From Myrmaecium sp. VS I D KN 1 (lineage: Eukaryota > Ascomycota > Dothideomycetes > Valsariales > Valsariaceae), in NCBI GenBank assembly GCA_019775845.1, contig JADQAV010000038.1:788812-852811 (forward strand): DNA of 64,000 bases, given 5' to 3'. Below, one piece after another: positions 24,184 to 33,292 of this stretch (position 1 is the first letter of the stretch; every line of letters starts with the position of its first letter). A program made the translations under genes and the position numbers. Below the pieces are notes generated by a model, which had not been told where the DNA came from, searched no databases, and saw only the letters and a list, made by a program, of their open reading frames with translations.

Positions 24184-26916
24184 ATGGCCTCCATTTTCAC
24201 CTTTGATCCGGATCCTCCGCGTGTGGCCTCACCATGGTCCACCCCTCGAGCCGTGACGCCTAAGCAGCGCCAACTGCAACCGGGGAAGGATTCCATCCCC
24301 CCTGAGACGGATACAACGGTCAGACCGGCCGGCTCGGACACTGTTGGATCCAGTCTGACTGTGACGAGATTGGAGGCCGAACCACAGGAGGGACCAACCG
24401 AGTACAAGCTGCATCTCCTGCTGAGGCCGCGACGATCGTTTACCTCCACCAGCACAGTCGGCCGCTTGCCAAGCTCTCAACGCTTTCAGACGGCACAGCG
24501 TGCCTCTGCATCCGCCTCTGCATCTCGTAGCGCGTCTGAGTCGGACCTGGCCAATGCGCTTCCGTTATCTGCTTCGCATCAGTCACGCCAGCACCGCCTC
24601 GAGCAACTGACAACCCAACTGCTGTGGAGGCTCCAACAATCTGCGCCCTATCATTCCTCTGCAGCCGACAACGTGATCATCCCGCATCTGCCTGAAACAA
24701 GCCAAAAGCTGGTGGCGCCGTCGAATTCGGGCAAGGTCTTGCCAGGCTTAGAGGATAGCAGGGGCGCGCTATACGAAATTGGGGTGGCAGATGATGGCAC
24801 GTTCGTTGGGCTGGCCCACGACGAGATGGAGGAAAGCTTGAACAACCTCCGCGCCATGGCCGCCAGCCTAGGTTGCTCCGTTGAGGTGCTGCGGATGGTC
24901 CCTGTGGGCGAATGCGAGTGGGTTGAACAGGAGCGGATATCTGGTCAGTTGCAGGCCAAACGACATTCAGACAAGCTGTGGGTTGCGGAAGCGTACATCA
25001 GGCCGGACAGCAAGTCCGGTCCGCGGGACGTCTCGAATACACCTTCAACAAGCTTAGAGAATTCTCCTGCAGTTTTGAATCAGGCAGATGTAGAAGCATT
25101 GCCAAGTGTGGAGCAACTGCGAGTCTCACTGACAGGGGCCACAACTTCTGGCAAATCCAGCTTGCTCGGCACCTTAACTACAGCAACCCTTGATAACGGC
25201 CGGGGCAAAAGCCGGTTGAGTCTATTGAAGCATCGACATGAGATCGTTACTGGAATGACTAGTTCAGTCACACAGGAGCTCATCGGTTACCGAGATGTGA
25301 TTGGTCAGGATTCATCTACCACATCAACTCACATTGTCAATTACGCTGTTGGAAACGTTTCTTCCTGGACAGACATTCATGCTTCTACTGGGAGTGGACG
25401 TCTGGTGTTTCTATCCGATTCGGCTGGGCACCCAAGATACCGTCGCACAATAGTACGGGGCTTGGTGGGCTGGGATCCTCATTGGACCTTGCTTTGCATC
25501 CCGGCGGACAATGGAGACAACGTGCCTGTTAAACATGGCAGTAGTCATCCTCTACAAAGTGCTTTGAATGCTGGTGCTGCAGAAGTTGATCTCTCCCACG
25601 CTCATTTGGAGCTTTGCCTGGACCTGCAACTTCCTTTGGTGGTGGTCATCACCAAGCTCGATCTGGCATCGAAGCCTGGTCTTCGGCAAACTCTGTCGAA
25701 AGTGCTGTCTATGATCAAGTCCGCAGACAGAAAGCCGATGATACTGACTGATACCTCGAACCCGGTCCCAGAAGAACATCTCACTGAGATTCCACGGGCG
25801 GATGTTCAAGCAGTGGATCAAGCTATCCTATCTATAGGCGAGGACTATCTGAGTACAGTTCCTATCGTGCTTACAAGCGCAGTGAAAGGCAATGGCATCG
25901 GCAAGCTGCACGCTTTGTTGCACCGTCTTCCCATTCGACGACCTGCAACGCCACCAACAAGCGAAGAAGCCACAGATGCACCATCGAAGACACTCTTCCA
26001 CATCGAAGATGTCTACAACGCATTACGGCCGAACAAGCTACCAACATCTCCGTCCGACCACCGGCAGGGTTGCATCATTAGCGGACACCTGCGCTACGGG
26101 ATCATACGTGTCGGCGACGAACTTCTCATCGGGCCTTACCCGCCTCACGGCATGCAGGACGACGACAACAACAACTCGGAAAGCAGCCCGCTGCAGCAGC
26201 ACCGCCGTTCCAGCCTCACCACCTCACGCTCCTTCCCGGGCGCGCTCCATGAAGCCACACACCGCTCTATGCGACGCAGCCCCGCCGCCGCCGCCGCCGA
26301 CCGAGAGTGGCGTCGCGTGCGGGTCGACAGCCTGCGCAACCTCCGCCTTCCCGTGCGCGTGCTGCACGCGGGACAGGTCGGCACCGCGGGCTTGGTGCCG
26401 GTCGGGGACCAGCCGATTTTAACCCCCGCGATCATCCGCGTGCGGAAGGGCATGGTGTTGGCGGATGGGAGGCCGAAGGCGGTCCGTACGTTCTTGGCGC
26501 GGTTCGAGAGGAGGCGTGGGAGCCGTGAGGATGACGGCAGTGGTGCGGCAGGACTCGCGATTGGGAGTGCGGTTGTGGTGTATGTTTCTAGCGTGCGGGC
26601 GAGCGCGAAGGTTGTTTCGGTTGCGGAGGGACGTGGACCGCATCACGTTGGCTTGCGCGGCGGAGAGGATGGTGGTTTGGGATTTGGTGCTGAGGAGGAG
26701 AGGGAGGGTGCGAGTGGACGGAATGGCGTGAACGGCCAGTCGGCTACGCTCGTCTCCTTCCAGTTCATCGGCCCCCCGGAGTATGTTGAGATGGGCGCGC
26801 AGGTGTTCATCATGCCTGGTGGTGGACCGGGGTTGTATGCGGGTAACCAGCAGGAGAGGGGTGAGAAGGGTCTTGCTGGTTTGGAGGGCTTCGTTGGGAG
26901 GGTGGTTGCGTCGTGA
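24184..26916 (+). CDS. GTPBP1/GTPBP2-type translational GTPase
   Basis: Single exon, 910 residues. The first ATG of the frame is 24184; upstream the frame is open only from a TTG. Residues 1-230 are Ser/Thr/Pro-rich and poorly conserved. Then comes GALYEIGVADDGTFVGLAHD and EESLNNLRAMAASLGCSVEV, typical of GTPBP1 relatives. The G domain has G1 GATTSGKSS at 318-326, G3 DSAGH at about 412-416 (GTPBP1 proteins have DxAGH, not DxPGH) and G4 TKLD at 490-493. C-terminal EF-Tu-like beta domains follow (GCIISGHLRYGIIRVGDELL, RVLHAGQVGTAGLVP, FQFIGPPEYVEMGAQVFIMP). The metazoan proteins act with the translation and exosome machinery; the fungal role is less clear. Poly-Ser/Ala and poly-Arg/Ala insertions (for example at about 26190-26310) lie between domains. 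Two minus-strand genes follow at 27.6 kb. Confidence 0.88.
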   Translation: MASIFTFDPDPPRVASPWSTPRAVTPKQRQLQPGKDSIPPETDTTVRPAGSDTVGSSLTVTRLEAEPQEGPTEYKLHLLLRPRRSFTSTSTVGRLPSSQRFQTAQRASASASASRSASESDLANALPLSASHQSRQHRLEQLTTQLLWRLQQSAPYHSSAADNVIIPHLPETSQKLVAPSNSGKVLPGLEDSRGALYEIGVADDGTFVGLAHDEMEESLNNLRAMAASLGCSVEVLRMVPVGECEWVEQERISGQLQAKRHSDKLWVAEAYIRPDSKSGPRDVSNTPSTSLENSPAVLNQADVEALPSVEQLRVSLTGATTSGKSSLLGTLTTATLDNGRGKSRLSLLKHRHEIVTGMTSSVTQELIGYRDVIGQDSSTTSTHIVNYAVGNVSSWTDIHASTGSGRLVFLSDSAGHPRYRRTIVRGLVGWDPHWTLLCIPADNGDNVPVKHGSSHPLQSALNAGAAEVDLSHAHLELCLDLQLPLVVVITKLDLASKPGLRQTLSKVLSMIKSADRKPMILTDTSNPVPEEHLTEIPRADVQAVDQAILSIGEDYLSTVPIVLTSAVKGNGIGKLHALLHRLPIRRPATPPTSEEATDAPSKTLFHIEDVYNALRPNKLPTSPSDHRQGCIISGHLRYGIIRVGDELLIGPYPPHGMQDDDNNNSESSPLQQHRRSSLTTSRSFPGALHEATHRSMRRSPAAAAADREWRRVRVDSLRNLRLPVRVLHAGQVGTAGLVPVGDQPILTPAIIRVRKGMVLADGRPKAVRTFLARFERRRGSREDDGSGAAGLAIGSAVVVYVSSVRASAKVVSVAEGRGPHHVGLRGGEDGGLGFGAEEEREGASGRNGVNGQSATLVSFQFIGPPEYVEMGAQVFIMPGGGPGLYAGNQQERGEKGLAGLEGFVGRVVAS

Positions 26917-27565
26917 TGCGGAGAGCTTGTGACGCATGTTTTCGTAGTTTACTTTTTCTATTATTTTCTTTTCTTTGGCCTTTTGCCCTCCCTGGTATAT
27001 CTCGGATTTATCATTAGCTTTTTCGGCGGCATCTTTGCAGCTATAACCTATAATATATAAACGTGGTTATTGGTTTGATTTCGGCCATTTTTCATTCATC
27101 TATACATCGTTTTCTTGGAGAGTCAAGAGCATCTGATCACAGTCTTGTGCTATCGGAATGACTGAGCTACTGTTAGAATAAGGAGAAAGTAGACTATCGT
27201 CTCGTTTGTCCTTCAATGAAAAAGAGAGGTTCGGTAAGTATGGGTGGGATTTCTACTCCTTCTCATCTACCTACCTACATGTCCATTTCTAGATATGCAC
27301 ACGGAGAGGATCGGAGACTCGAGTGATCGATCGGGAGGGGCCCGAGTATCTGTGGTTCTGTGCTGGTTGTGGTTGTCGAATTGAGTAATTGGGTAAGGTA
27401 GGACGCGGAGGGGTTTTGGCGGAGGATGAAGAACATGGAGGGTGCATAAGGTCAGAGAGAAGGAAATGACCTCTTGTCTAAATCTACGGTGATATATCGG
27501 TATACACAACAAACGACGAAAAGAACACGACACTACCTAACCCCCCTCCCCTTCAACCTCCCAGC
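26917..27565. other. Convergent intergenic region
   Basis: Lies between the stop codons of the GTPase (plus) and ferric reductase (minus). It is AT-rich at 26940-27120, as expected for fungal 3' ends. A CTACCTACCTACAT tract lies near 27268. No coding region seen. Confidence 0.5.
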
Positions 27566-30356
27566 TCACCAGCCAAAACTCTCCTCAAAATAATCCACCT
27601 TCACCCGCGGCCCCACATCCCGCAAGCACTCCACCACCGCAGCACGAACCTCATCCGCCATCCTTCCCGGCCCACACGCCACGACCGCCAACCGACAACA
27701 ACCACAACAACCACCACCAACCCCATCCACCCCCTCCATCTCCATCTCCTCCACCGCCTCCGCCAGCACGGCGCGCACATCAGGCCTGCCGACGTTAACG
27801 AGCACGTTCGGAGGCACCGCCGGCCCGCGCCCGTCGTCCTCATCCTTCGGATCGCCAGCGGCGCCGCCGCCGCCGAGCAAACCCTCCGCCTCAACCGCCT
27901 CCGCGTCGCGGGTGACGAAGGCGTGCAGCTGGAGCCGGCGCGCGGTCAGGAACGGCGCGAAGTCGCGCGTTAAGCTCTGGACAAGGAAGGCGCGCTCGCG
28001 CACGGCCCAGACGACGCGTACGCTGCGCACGGCGGCGGTGGCGGCGTCGGTTGTCGAGGTTAAGCGGTCGAGGTGCGAGAGCGGGACGGCGACACCGGTG
28101 CCGCCGACGATGAAGAGGACGCGGTCGTAGTTGGCGAGCGGGGGTGGGCTGCCGTACGGCCCTTCGATGAGGACGCGTAGGGAGGTGGGGGCGTGCCGGG
28201 CGGCGTCGCGCAGGCGGGCGGTGAAGGAGGAGTAGGGGCGGATGATGAAGGTTAGGGATGGTGTGGCGTTGGTGGTGTCGTGGTCGTCTTCTGGGGCGAG
28301 GAGGTGGGATTGTTCGGATGATGAGAGGGCATGGGGAGTTTGGTCGAGGGTGCCGGGTGAGGCTGAGCGGGAGGGTGAGAGCTGGGTTGGGGTGATAGTG
28401 CCTAGGGAGGGAGCGGAGGATGAGCGCGGGGTGGAAGCGCGGGAGAGGTCGGTGGCGGAGGCGGCCTTGATGGGGGTGGAGTAGGCGAGCGTGAAGGGAT
28501 GGTTTTCCCAGATCCGTGGGAGGTCCGACAGGCTGTACAGATAGTAGTACGTGCCCGGCTGTGGCGGAAGGACGTTCGCGGAACAAGGCACGGTGAGGCG
28601 GACGATGTCGGATGAGGCGTCGTATGTAGCCACCGCCTTCGTGGACCAGAAGCGCCAGTTGAAGGCGAGAATGCGGAATGTGCGCAGGACGCGGTCCAGA
28701 GCCCAGACGATGATGCAGGGATAGATGTAGCCGTTGTAGGCACCGTGAAAGATTTCCACGTGACTATGACTGTCAGCCTTCCCTTCGAGCATGACCGTAC
28801 ATGTTGCTGCGAAGCGACTTACTACCACATTCCGACCAGTACTACAACGGAGAAGACGATGTGTAGCCATAGGAAGATTTCATAGTGACTGCGGCGAAGA
28901 GCATAGAACGAGAAGACACAAATCGCAACCATGAAGATGGTAGCCTGGACGAAGTGAGCGAAAGGGGCACATCCGGACTGTATCAGGGTTGGCTTACGAG
29001 CTCTCCCATCCACCACCACTTTTTTCTCCAATACCGTTTGAAGAGGTCCCATCCCCCGTTACCTAGCCATTCAGTGAGAAGATAGCGACCCTACGACAGT
29101 TGCGATTGCCTACCTCCCAACACCATCGCCGTGTACCCTACAGAATGCACCACGGCCTCCACAGTCGCTACCCTCGCAACCCAGCGGTGGAAGCTGTTAT
29201 AGGTACCGAATCCCCATCCCGTGACCCACATGAGAAGATCATTCCGCATGCCGAAGAGCCAGACGAGAGGGAAATTCGCAAGCGATATGATGCCCGTCCG
29301 ATCGGAAACATAACGCAGCAACTGGTCCTTCACCGTTGGCCAACTAGAGTTCGTCCGATCACCCAATTAGCACGCACTTCCCGCGATCCATGCCCCGTGA
29401 GAAACACCTACTATACGTTTCCAACGAAAACCCTGTAGCTGACGGAGCATAACACGACGTTGATGACGACGAAGGCGGCGATGGTCAAGGAATGGATGCG
29501 CGGAGGCAGGCTCCCCCAGCTGCCAAAGCTTTGCGAACATCGGCCGCCGAAGGTGGCGGGGACGGTGATGTATCTCTTCAGCCACGTCGAGGGCTTCGCA
29601 ACCGGCCGGGTCTTGCGTCCGGGAGCGGACTCCTCCAGCAAGGCGTCGTATTCGGGCACGCGTTGCCAGTCCTTCCGCTGCACGGCGACGATTCGGCCGA
29701 TTAACCGGGCAGAGATTCCTACCGCGATGACGATCGCCCAGAAGTAATACATGGCGGACCTGGGGATGCGTGAGGAAATGGAGGCGATCGCAACGGGGAT
29801 GTGCTAGCGTACCCGTATATGATATGAATCTCGCTTTCGAAACTCGCGGCACTCTACCGGCTGGTGTCAGGAACGGCCGCGCAAAACGAGGAAGCGGGCG
29901 ACATACAAGAGTCCGGTATGCTAATGTCCACACACGCTCATCAGGCAGAACCACCTCTCCGACCACGGTATCGACATCCCATCTCGCCTCCTCTGGCGTC
30001 AACCTCCGCAGCCCCGCGATATCCTCCTCCGACCATTCCGCAATGACCGATTCGAACGAGGGGAGCGTGACGTTGCCGCGCTCCTCGCACGTCTCATTGT
30101 ATCCTGTCAAGGCCTCCTCTCTTTGCTGAGTGGAGCAGTGCTCAGCGGTGCAGAGGTACAAGGACGTCGTCAGCAGCTCGCTCCGGCACGGCCCGCCGAA
30201 CTTGCCGGCCTGCGCGGGCGTGTCGTTGAAGCGGACGAGCTGGAGCGGGTACTGGCAGGCGCCGAAGCAGAACGGTCCCTCGGTCGGCCGGCGCGCCCAG
30301 GTGGTCGTTGCGGTGAAGGCGAGGCTCGCCCATAGGATCCGCTGGATGGATGGCAT
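27566..30356 (-). CDS. Ferric reductase (FRE family, haem/FAD/NADPH membrane oxidoreductase)
   Basis: Seven exons join in phase: 30356-29907, 29853-29813, 29759-29412, 29343-29114, 29062-28998, 28944-28823, 28763-27566; 817 residues. The N-terminus is a signal peptide (MPSIQRILWASLAFTATTTW) and a Cys-rich lumenal segment (CFGACQYPLQ, CTAEHCSTQQ, Asn glycosylation site YNETCEE). The membrane domain includes AMYYFWAIVIAVGISA, DRTGIISLANFPLVWLFG, the haem helices FHRWVARVATVEAVVHSVGY and HYEIFLWLHIVFSVVVLVGM, and KKWWWMGEL. The FAD motif is HPFTLAY; the nucleotide part has GPYGSPPP, IVGGTGVAVPLSHL and CGPGRMADEV. It reduces Fe(III) outside the plasma membrane for uptake. A low-complexity insertion (SRASTPRSSSAPS...) follows the HPFT motif. 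The second exon is only 41 nt. An SREA-type site stands just upstream. Confidence 0.93.
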
Positions 30357-30414
30357 CGGGTTTCGCGGTGAGCGGCGGCGCTCTCGCGGCGGAGGGGGTG
30401 GGAGGGGAAGAATC

Positions 30415-30423
30415 TTATCTGAT
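30415..30423 (-). promoter_or_regulatory. SREA-type iron-responsive GATA site
   Basis: On the coding strand this reads ATCAGATAA, an exact match to the ATCWGATAA consensus of fungal iron-repressing GATA factors (SreA/Urbs1 type). It lies 59 bp upstream of the ferric reductase ATG. Such factors repress iron-uptake genes when iron is plentiful. The match is direct; regulation is inferred from the site and the gene's function. Confidence 0.6.
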
Positions 30424-30429
30424 ATGTAG

Positions 30430-31044
30430 ATATTTGTTATTTTGGCACTGCGGGGAGTCGTAATTTATTCGGGCGGATGGGTTACTAAGAGACTGATCCT
30501 AGTTCTGATTGGCGGGGCGCTGTCAGGGAATGCAAGGCTCGAGTACCGTACTCCATCGTGTATTCACGTACATTCTTTCGAATACGGACGCGATTTCATT
30601 GTCTGGACTGCGTACGCGACTTTGCCGCGTCCATTTTTTCTCAGATCCGGATCACTGTATTAGATCCTGATGATATTGCATACCACTTCCCCTCTGTCGA
30701 CTATGTGATGCAGTCTCTCGCACAGCCTCGTCCTCGTCTCCGGAGGTACGGGCTTGACAAGAAGCTTTGCGGGTACGTAAGAGTCTGAGGACTCTGCCTC
30801 TAACTGGTTACGCTCGCCGTCAGGACGTTGCCTCAAACTCCGCATTTTACCCGTCACATCCCATCCAGTCGGGATCTCAGTAGATCTATCATCACAGATC
30901 CGTCCGGGTGGACCAGGGCTCTGCAGCGACAAAGTGAGAACCGGGTAAGGGGGACCATCTGGCAGATATCATAGCACCAGTCCCCCGGCCGTCTCATCCA
31001 CCGCCGATAGCACCATCGCCGTCCGGATTGGTCAACTCAGACTA
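30430..31044. other. Intergenic between ferric reductase and tRNA-Pro
   Basis: About 600 bp holding the rest of the ferric reductase promoter and the 5' flank of the tRNA gene. No supported coding frame. Confidence 0.45.
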
Positions 31045-31066
31045 GGTTCTGTGGTCTAGTGGTATG

Positions 31067-31125
31067 GTAAGTCGCTCGACGCTCCTCCATCGAAACCCGT
31101 TCAAATTTCCTAACGAGTGCTGTAG
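31067..31125 (+). other. Spliceosomal-type intron inside the tRNA D stem
   Basis: A 59-nt insertion beginning GTAAGT, with CTAAC at 31110-31114 and ending GCTGTAG. The distance from the branch A to the 3' AG is 12 nt. All four features match the protein-gene introns of this window (52-83 nt for most). Removing exactly this segment restores GGTATG-ATTCTCGC, the usual tRNA-Pro D-arm to anticodon-arm sequence. Its splicing by the spliceosome is an inference. Confidence 0.7.
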
Positions 31126-31139
31126 ATTCTCGCTTAGGG

Positions 31140-31202
31140 CAAATGACTTCAGCAGCTAGCTCTAGCTGGTTGTTGACGCCGAACCAAAACCCCAAGCCAA
31201 AA
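31140..31202 (+). other. Canonical-site tRNA intron (37/38)
   Basis: 63 nt inserted one base 3' of the anticodon, the standard site for the tRNA splicing endonuclease. Its segment CCCCAAGC near 31190-31197 can pair with seven of eight bases across the anticodon (GCTTAGGG), the usual intron-anticodon pairing of eukaryotic pre-tRNAs. Confidence 0.8.
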
Positions 31203-31239
31203 TGCGAGAGGCCCCGGTTTCGAATACCGGCAGAACCCC

Positions 31240-31246
31240 TTTTTTT
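31240..31246 (+). terminator. RNA polymerase III terminator (T7)
   Basis: A run of seven T starts two bases after the tRNA discriminator base. Confidence 0.85.
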
Positions 31247-31940
31247 CGTGCTGCCAGTCTCTGTGTGATCGGTTCACGATGTTTGGGACTTGTTGGAGTG
31301 AGGTTACCGAACGGGAAGTGCTGCTGTGCCGCTGCTGTGGTGTCTCTTTCTTCTTTTTTTTTGTGCCGCGGGGACATGGGCGCTCGCTCGCCTATCGGCA
31401 ATATGTGGAGTCCCCGCCGGCGCGGTCGTGTGCACGACTGCCCGGACCGAGGAACGGTGACACGCAGATGCTTGTACCAGACACACGGGATGTGAATTCG
31501 CTGCCACCTGGTTTGGGTTTGCAGATGCAACGTCTAGGGAAACAAACTCTGGTTGACGGTTTCCGGGTCGGTATCGGTCGGAAGTGTGCCGTGAAGAAAG
31601 AGCCGGAGGCGCGGGCCGGTGCCAAACGGGCCGTGCCTTGGACAACCTAGGTAGCCGGCGGGCGGGCAGTCCCTGGGCCGCCCACTTTTGTGCCCTTTGC
31701 CGGCTTGTTGTGATGGTGAGAGACTAACGCCAGGCCAGAGCCGGCCGGTTCGCAAAAGGCGGGGTCGGATGGTCAGGTCACACACCGCTGTAGCGTTTGG
31801 TGAAGATGGGGAGGGGGGAGGGGAACGGGCATACAAAGGTCAGACCCTCTTTGCTTCCTCGCTCCCAAACGACGACAAACGACCCGGTCTGCAGAGTCTG
31901 CCTTACCTCGGACACGCAAAACCAGACCATAGGGTCCGTC
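31247..31940. other. Intergenic between tRNA-Pro and methyltransferase
   Basis: About 690 bp, GC-rich, with several short frames but no supported exon. It is probably the methyltransferase promoter and 5' UTR. Confidence 0.45.
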
Positions 31941-33292
31941 ATGGCGCATCAGCTCCCGTCCACCGCCACCGTTGAAGCCGACCCTGCGGTAACCTAGTTC
32001 CTTTCCTTTTTCTTCCATCCGCCTCGATCTGCAATACCTTTCCGTGTGGCCGCCCCCCTTTAGAGCTTCAACTGAAACCCGCGCCTACGATAGGAACACG
32101 ATGCCGACTCGTCCGTCTTTGGCGACGAGCTCTCCACGTACTCGACCTCGCTCGGTTCGTCGGTGAAAAACCACGAGTGGTCCAATGGCCGTCGCTATCA
32201 CAGTTACCGCTCCGGCACCTACAAGTTCCCCAACGATGAGAAAGAGCAGGATCGTCTGGACATGTTCCATCATCTAATCTGCGAGGCGTGCGGGGGAAAG
32301 AGGCACCTGGCGCCTTTCAAACCGGAGGGCGCGCGAGTGTTGGATATCGGAACTGGCACTGGCATCTGGGCGATCGATATGGGTACGGATCAGCCTCCTT
32401 GTCTTTTCATCACGTCTCGTCCTTACCGGAGCAATGTATAGGCGATCAGTATCCTGAGGCTGCATTGATCTTGGGGAACGATCTGAGCCCGATCCAGCCA
32501 TCTTGGTATATCACTTACCCCTTTCGCTGCCCTGATGTTCAGAACTGACCCACGACTCTCAAGGGTCCCTCCCAACGTCCGCTTTATTGTCGACGATGTT
32601 GAAGAGGACTGGGTCGATTCGGAGCCATTCGACCTGATCCATTCCCGCTACATGGCCGCATCCATCAGGAACTGGCCGAAACTGATCCGACAGTGTTTCG
32701 AGTACGTATAGCCTGGCCCGGGCCTTGCAATCCTCCCTCCATCCCTCAAGACCCCTAGCGCTCACGAAAATAGACATCTTAAGCCCGGAGGGTATCTCGA
32801 GCTCCAGGACTACGACACGAACGTCCACAGCAACGACCCCGCGCGGCCAGTCGCAGCGGACAACGCTCTCGCCCGGATGCTGACGCTCCTAGACGAGGCC
32901 CTCAAACGCGTCGACCGGGTGCTGAACCCGGGTCCTCTGCTCGAGCAATGGGTCCGCGACGCGGGCTTCGTCAACGTGCAGCACACCGTGCTGAAGCTCC
33001 CCATCGGCACCTGGCCCAAGGACAAGAAGCTGAAGGAGATCGGCGCGTTCATGGCGCTGCAGTACACCGAGGGCGTGGATGCGTTTACCAATGTGCCGTT
33101 CACGCAGATCTTGGGCTGGAAGATGGAGGAGGTGGAGGTGCTGAACGCGCAGGTCCGGGCGCAGATTGGGAAAAGGGAGCATTTGCTTCATGAGTTGTGA
33201 GTTGTTGCTTGCCCCCGTGCTTCGGGATCTGCTGCTTTTGCTAATGGTACGTTTCTAGTCATATTGTTACCGCGCAAAAACCGGAGGCGTGA
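31941..33292 (+). CDS. LaeA-like SAM-dependent methyltransferase
   Basis: Six exons join in phase: 31941-31988, 32094-32382, 32442-32505, 32564-32701, 32774-33196, 33259-33292; 331 residues. The SAM-binding fold is clear: motif I VLDIGTGTGIWAID, then a motif II-like acidic end (GNDLSPIQPSWVP), DDVEEDW, and LIHSRYMAASIRNW followed by HLKPGGYLELQDYD. The N-terminal lead (YHSYRSGTYKFPNDEKEQDR, then LDMFHHLICEACGGK) is the usual opening of fungal LaeA-like and UMTA-type methyltransferases. The closest relatives act in secondary metabolism or development, but paralogues are many, and there is no synthase cluster nearby, so the substrate cannot be named. The start at 31941 opens a 16-codon first exon; the last exon adds only FHIVTAQKPEA. 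Confidence 0.88.

Larger units (their letters stand above)
31045..31238 (+). tRNA. tRNA-Pro (anticodon AGG) interrupted by two introns
   Basis: Mature pieces are 31045-31066, 31126-31139 and 31203-31238, together 72 nt. The acceptor stem GGTTCTG pairs fully with CAGAACC; the discriminator is C, as in eukaryotic tRNA-Pro. The D arm is GTCTAGTGGTATG|AT, the anticodon arm CTCGC-TTAGGGT-GCGAG (anticodon AGG) and the T arm CCGGT-TTCGAAT-ACCGG. The middle is almost identical to other eukaryotic tRNA-Pro(AGG). Box A (TGGTCTAGTGG, 31052-31062) fits TRGYNNARNNG exactly. Intron 1 (31067-31125) splits the 3' strand of the D stem between standard positions 23 and 24. Intron 2 (31140-31202) is at the canonical 37/38 site. 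The near-invariant G53-C61 pair of the T stem is replaced by T-A, so box B is atypical. A T7 terminator follows at 31240-31246. It could be a pseudogene, but perfect stems and exact exon junctions argue for a working gene. Confidence 0.88.

Noticed and set aside
31045-31125. Reading the first part of the tRNA locus as tRNA-Gln
   Set aside because: The opening GGTTCTGTGGTCTAGTGG resembles tRNA-Gln, but no Gln anticodon arm or matching T arm follows, and GTTCAAAT inside the insertion lacks a pairing T stem. The acceptor stem closes only with 31231-31237.
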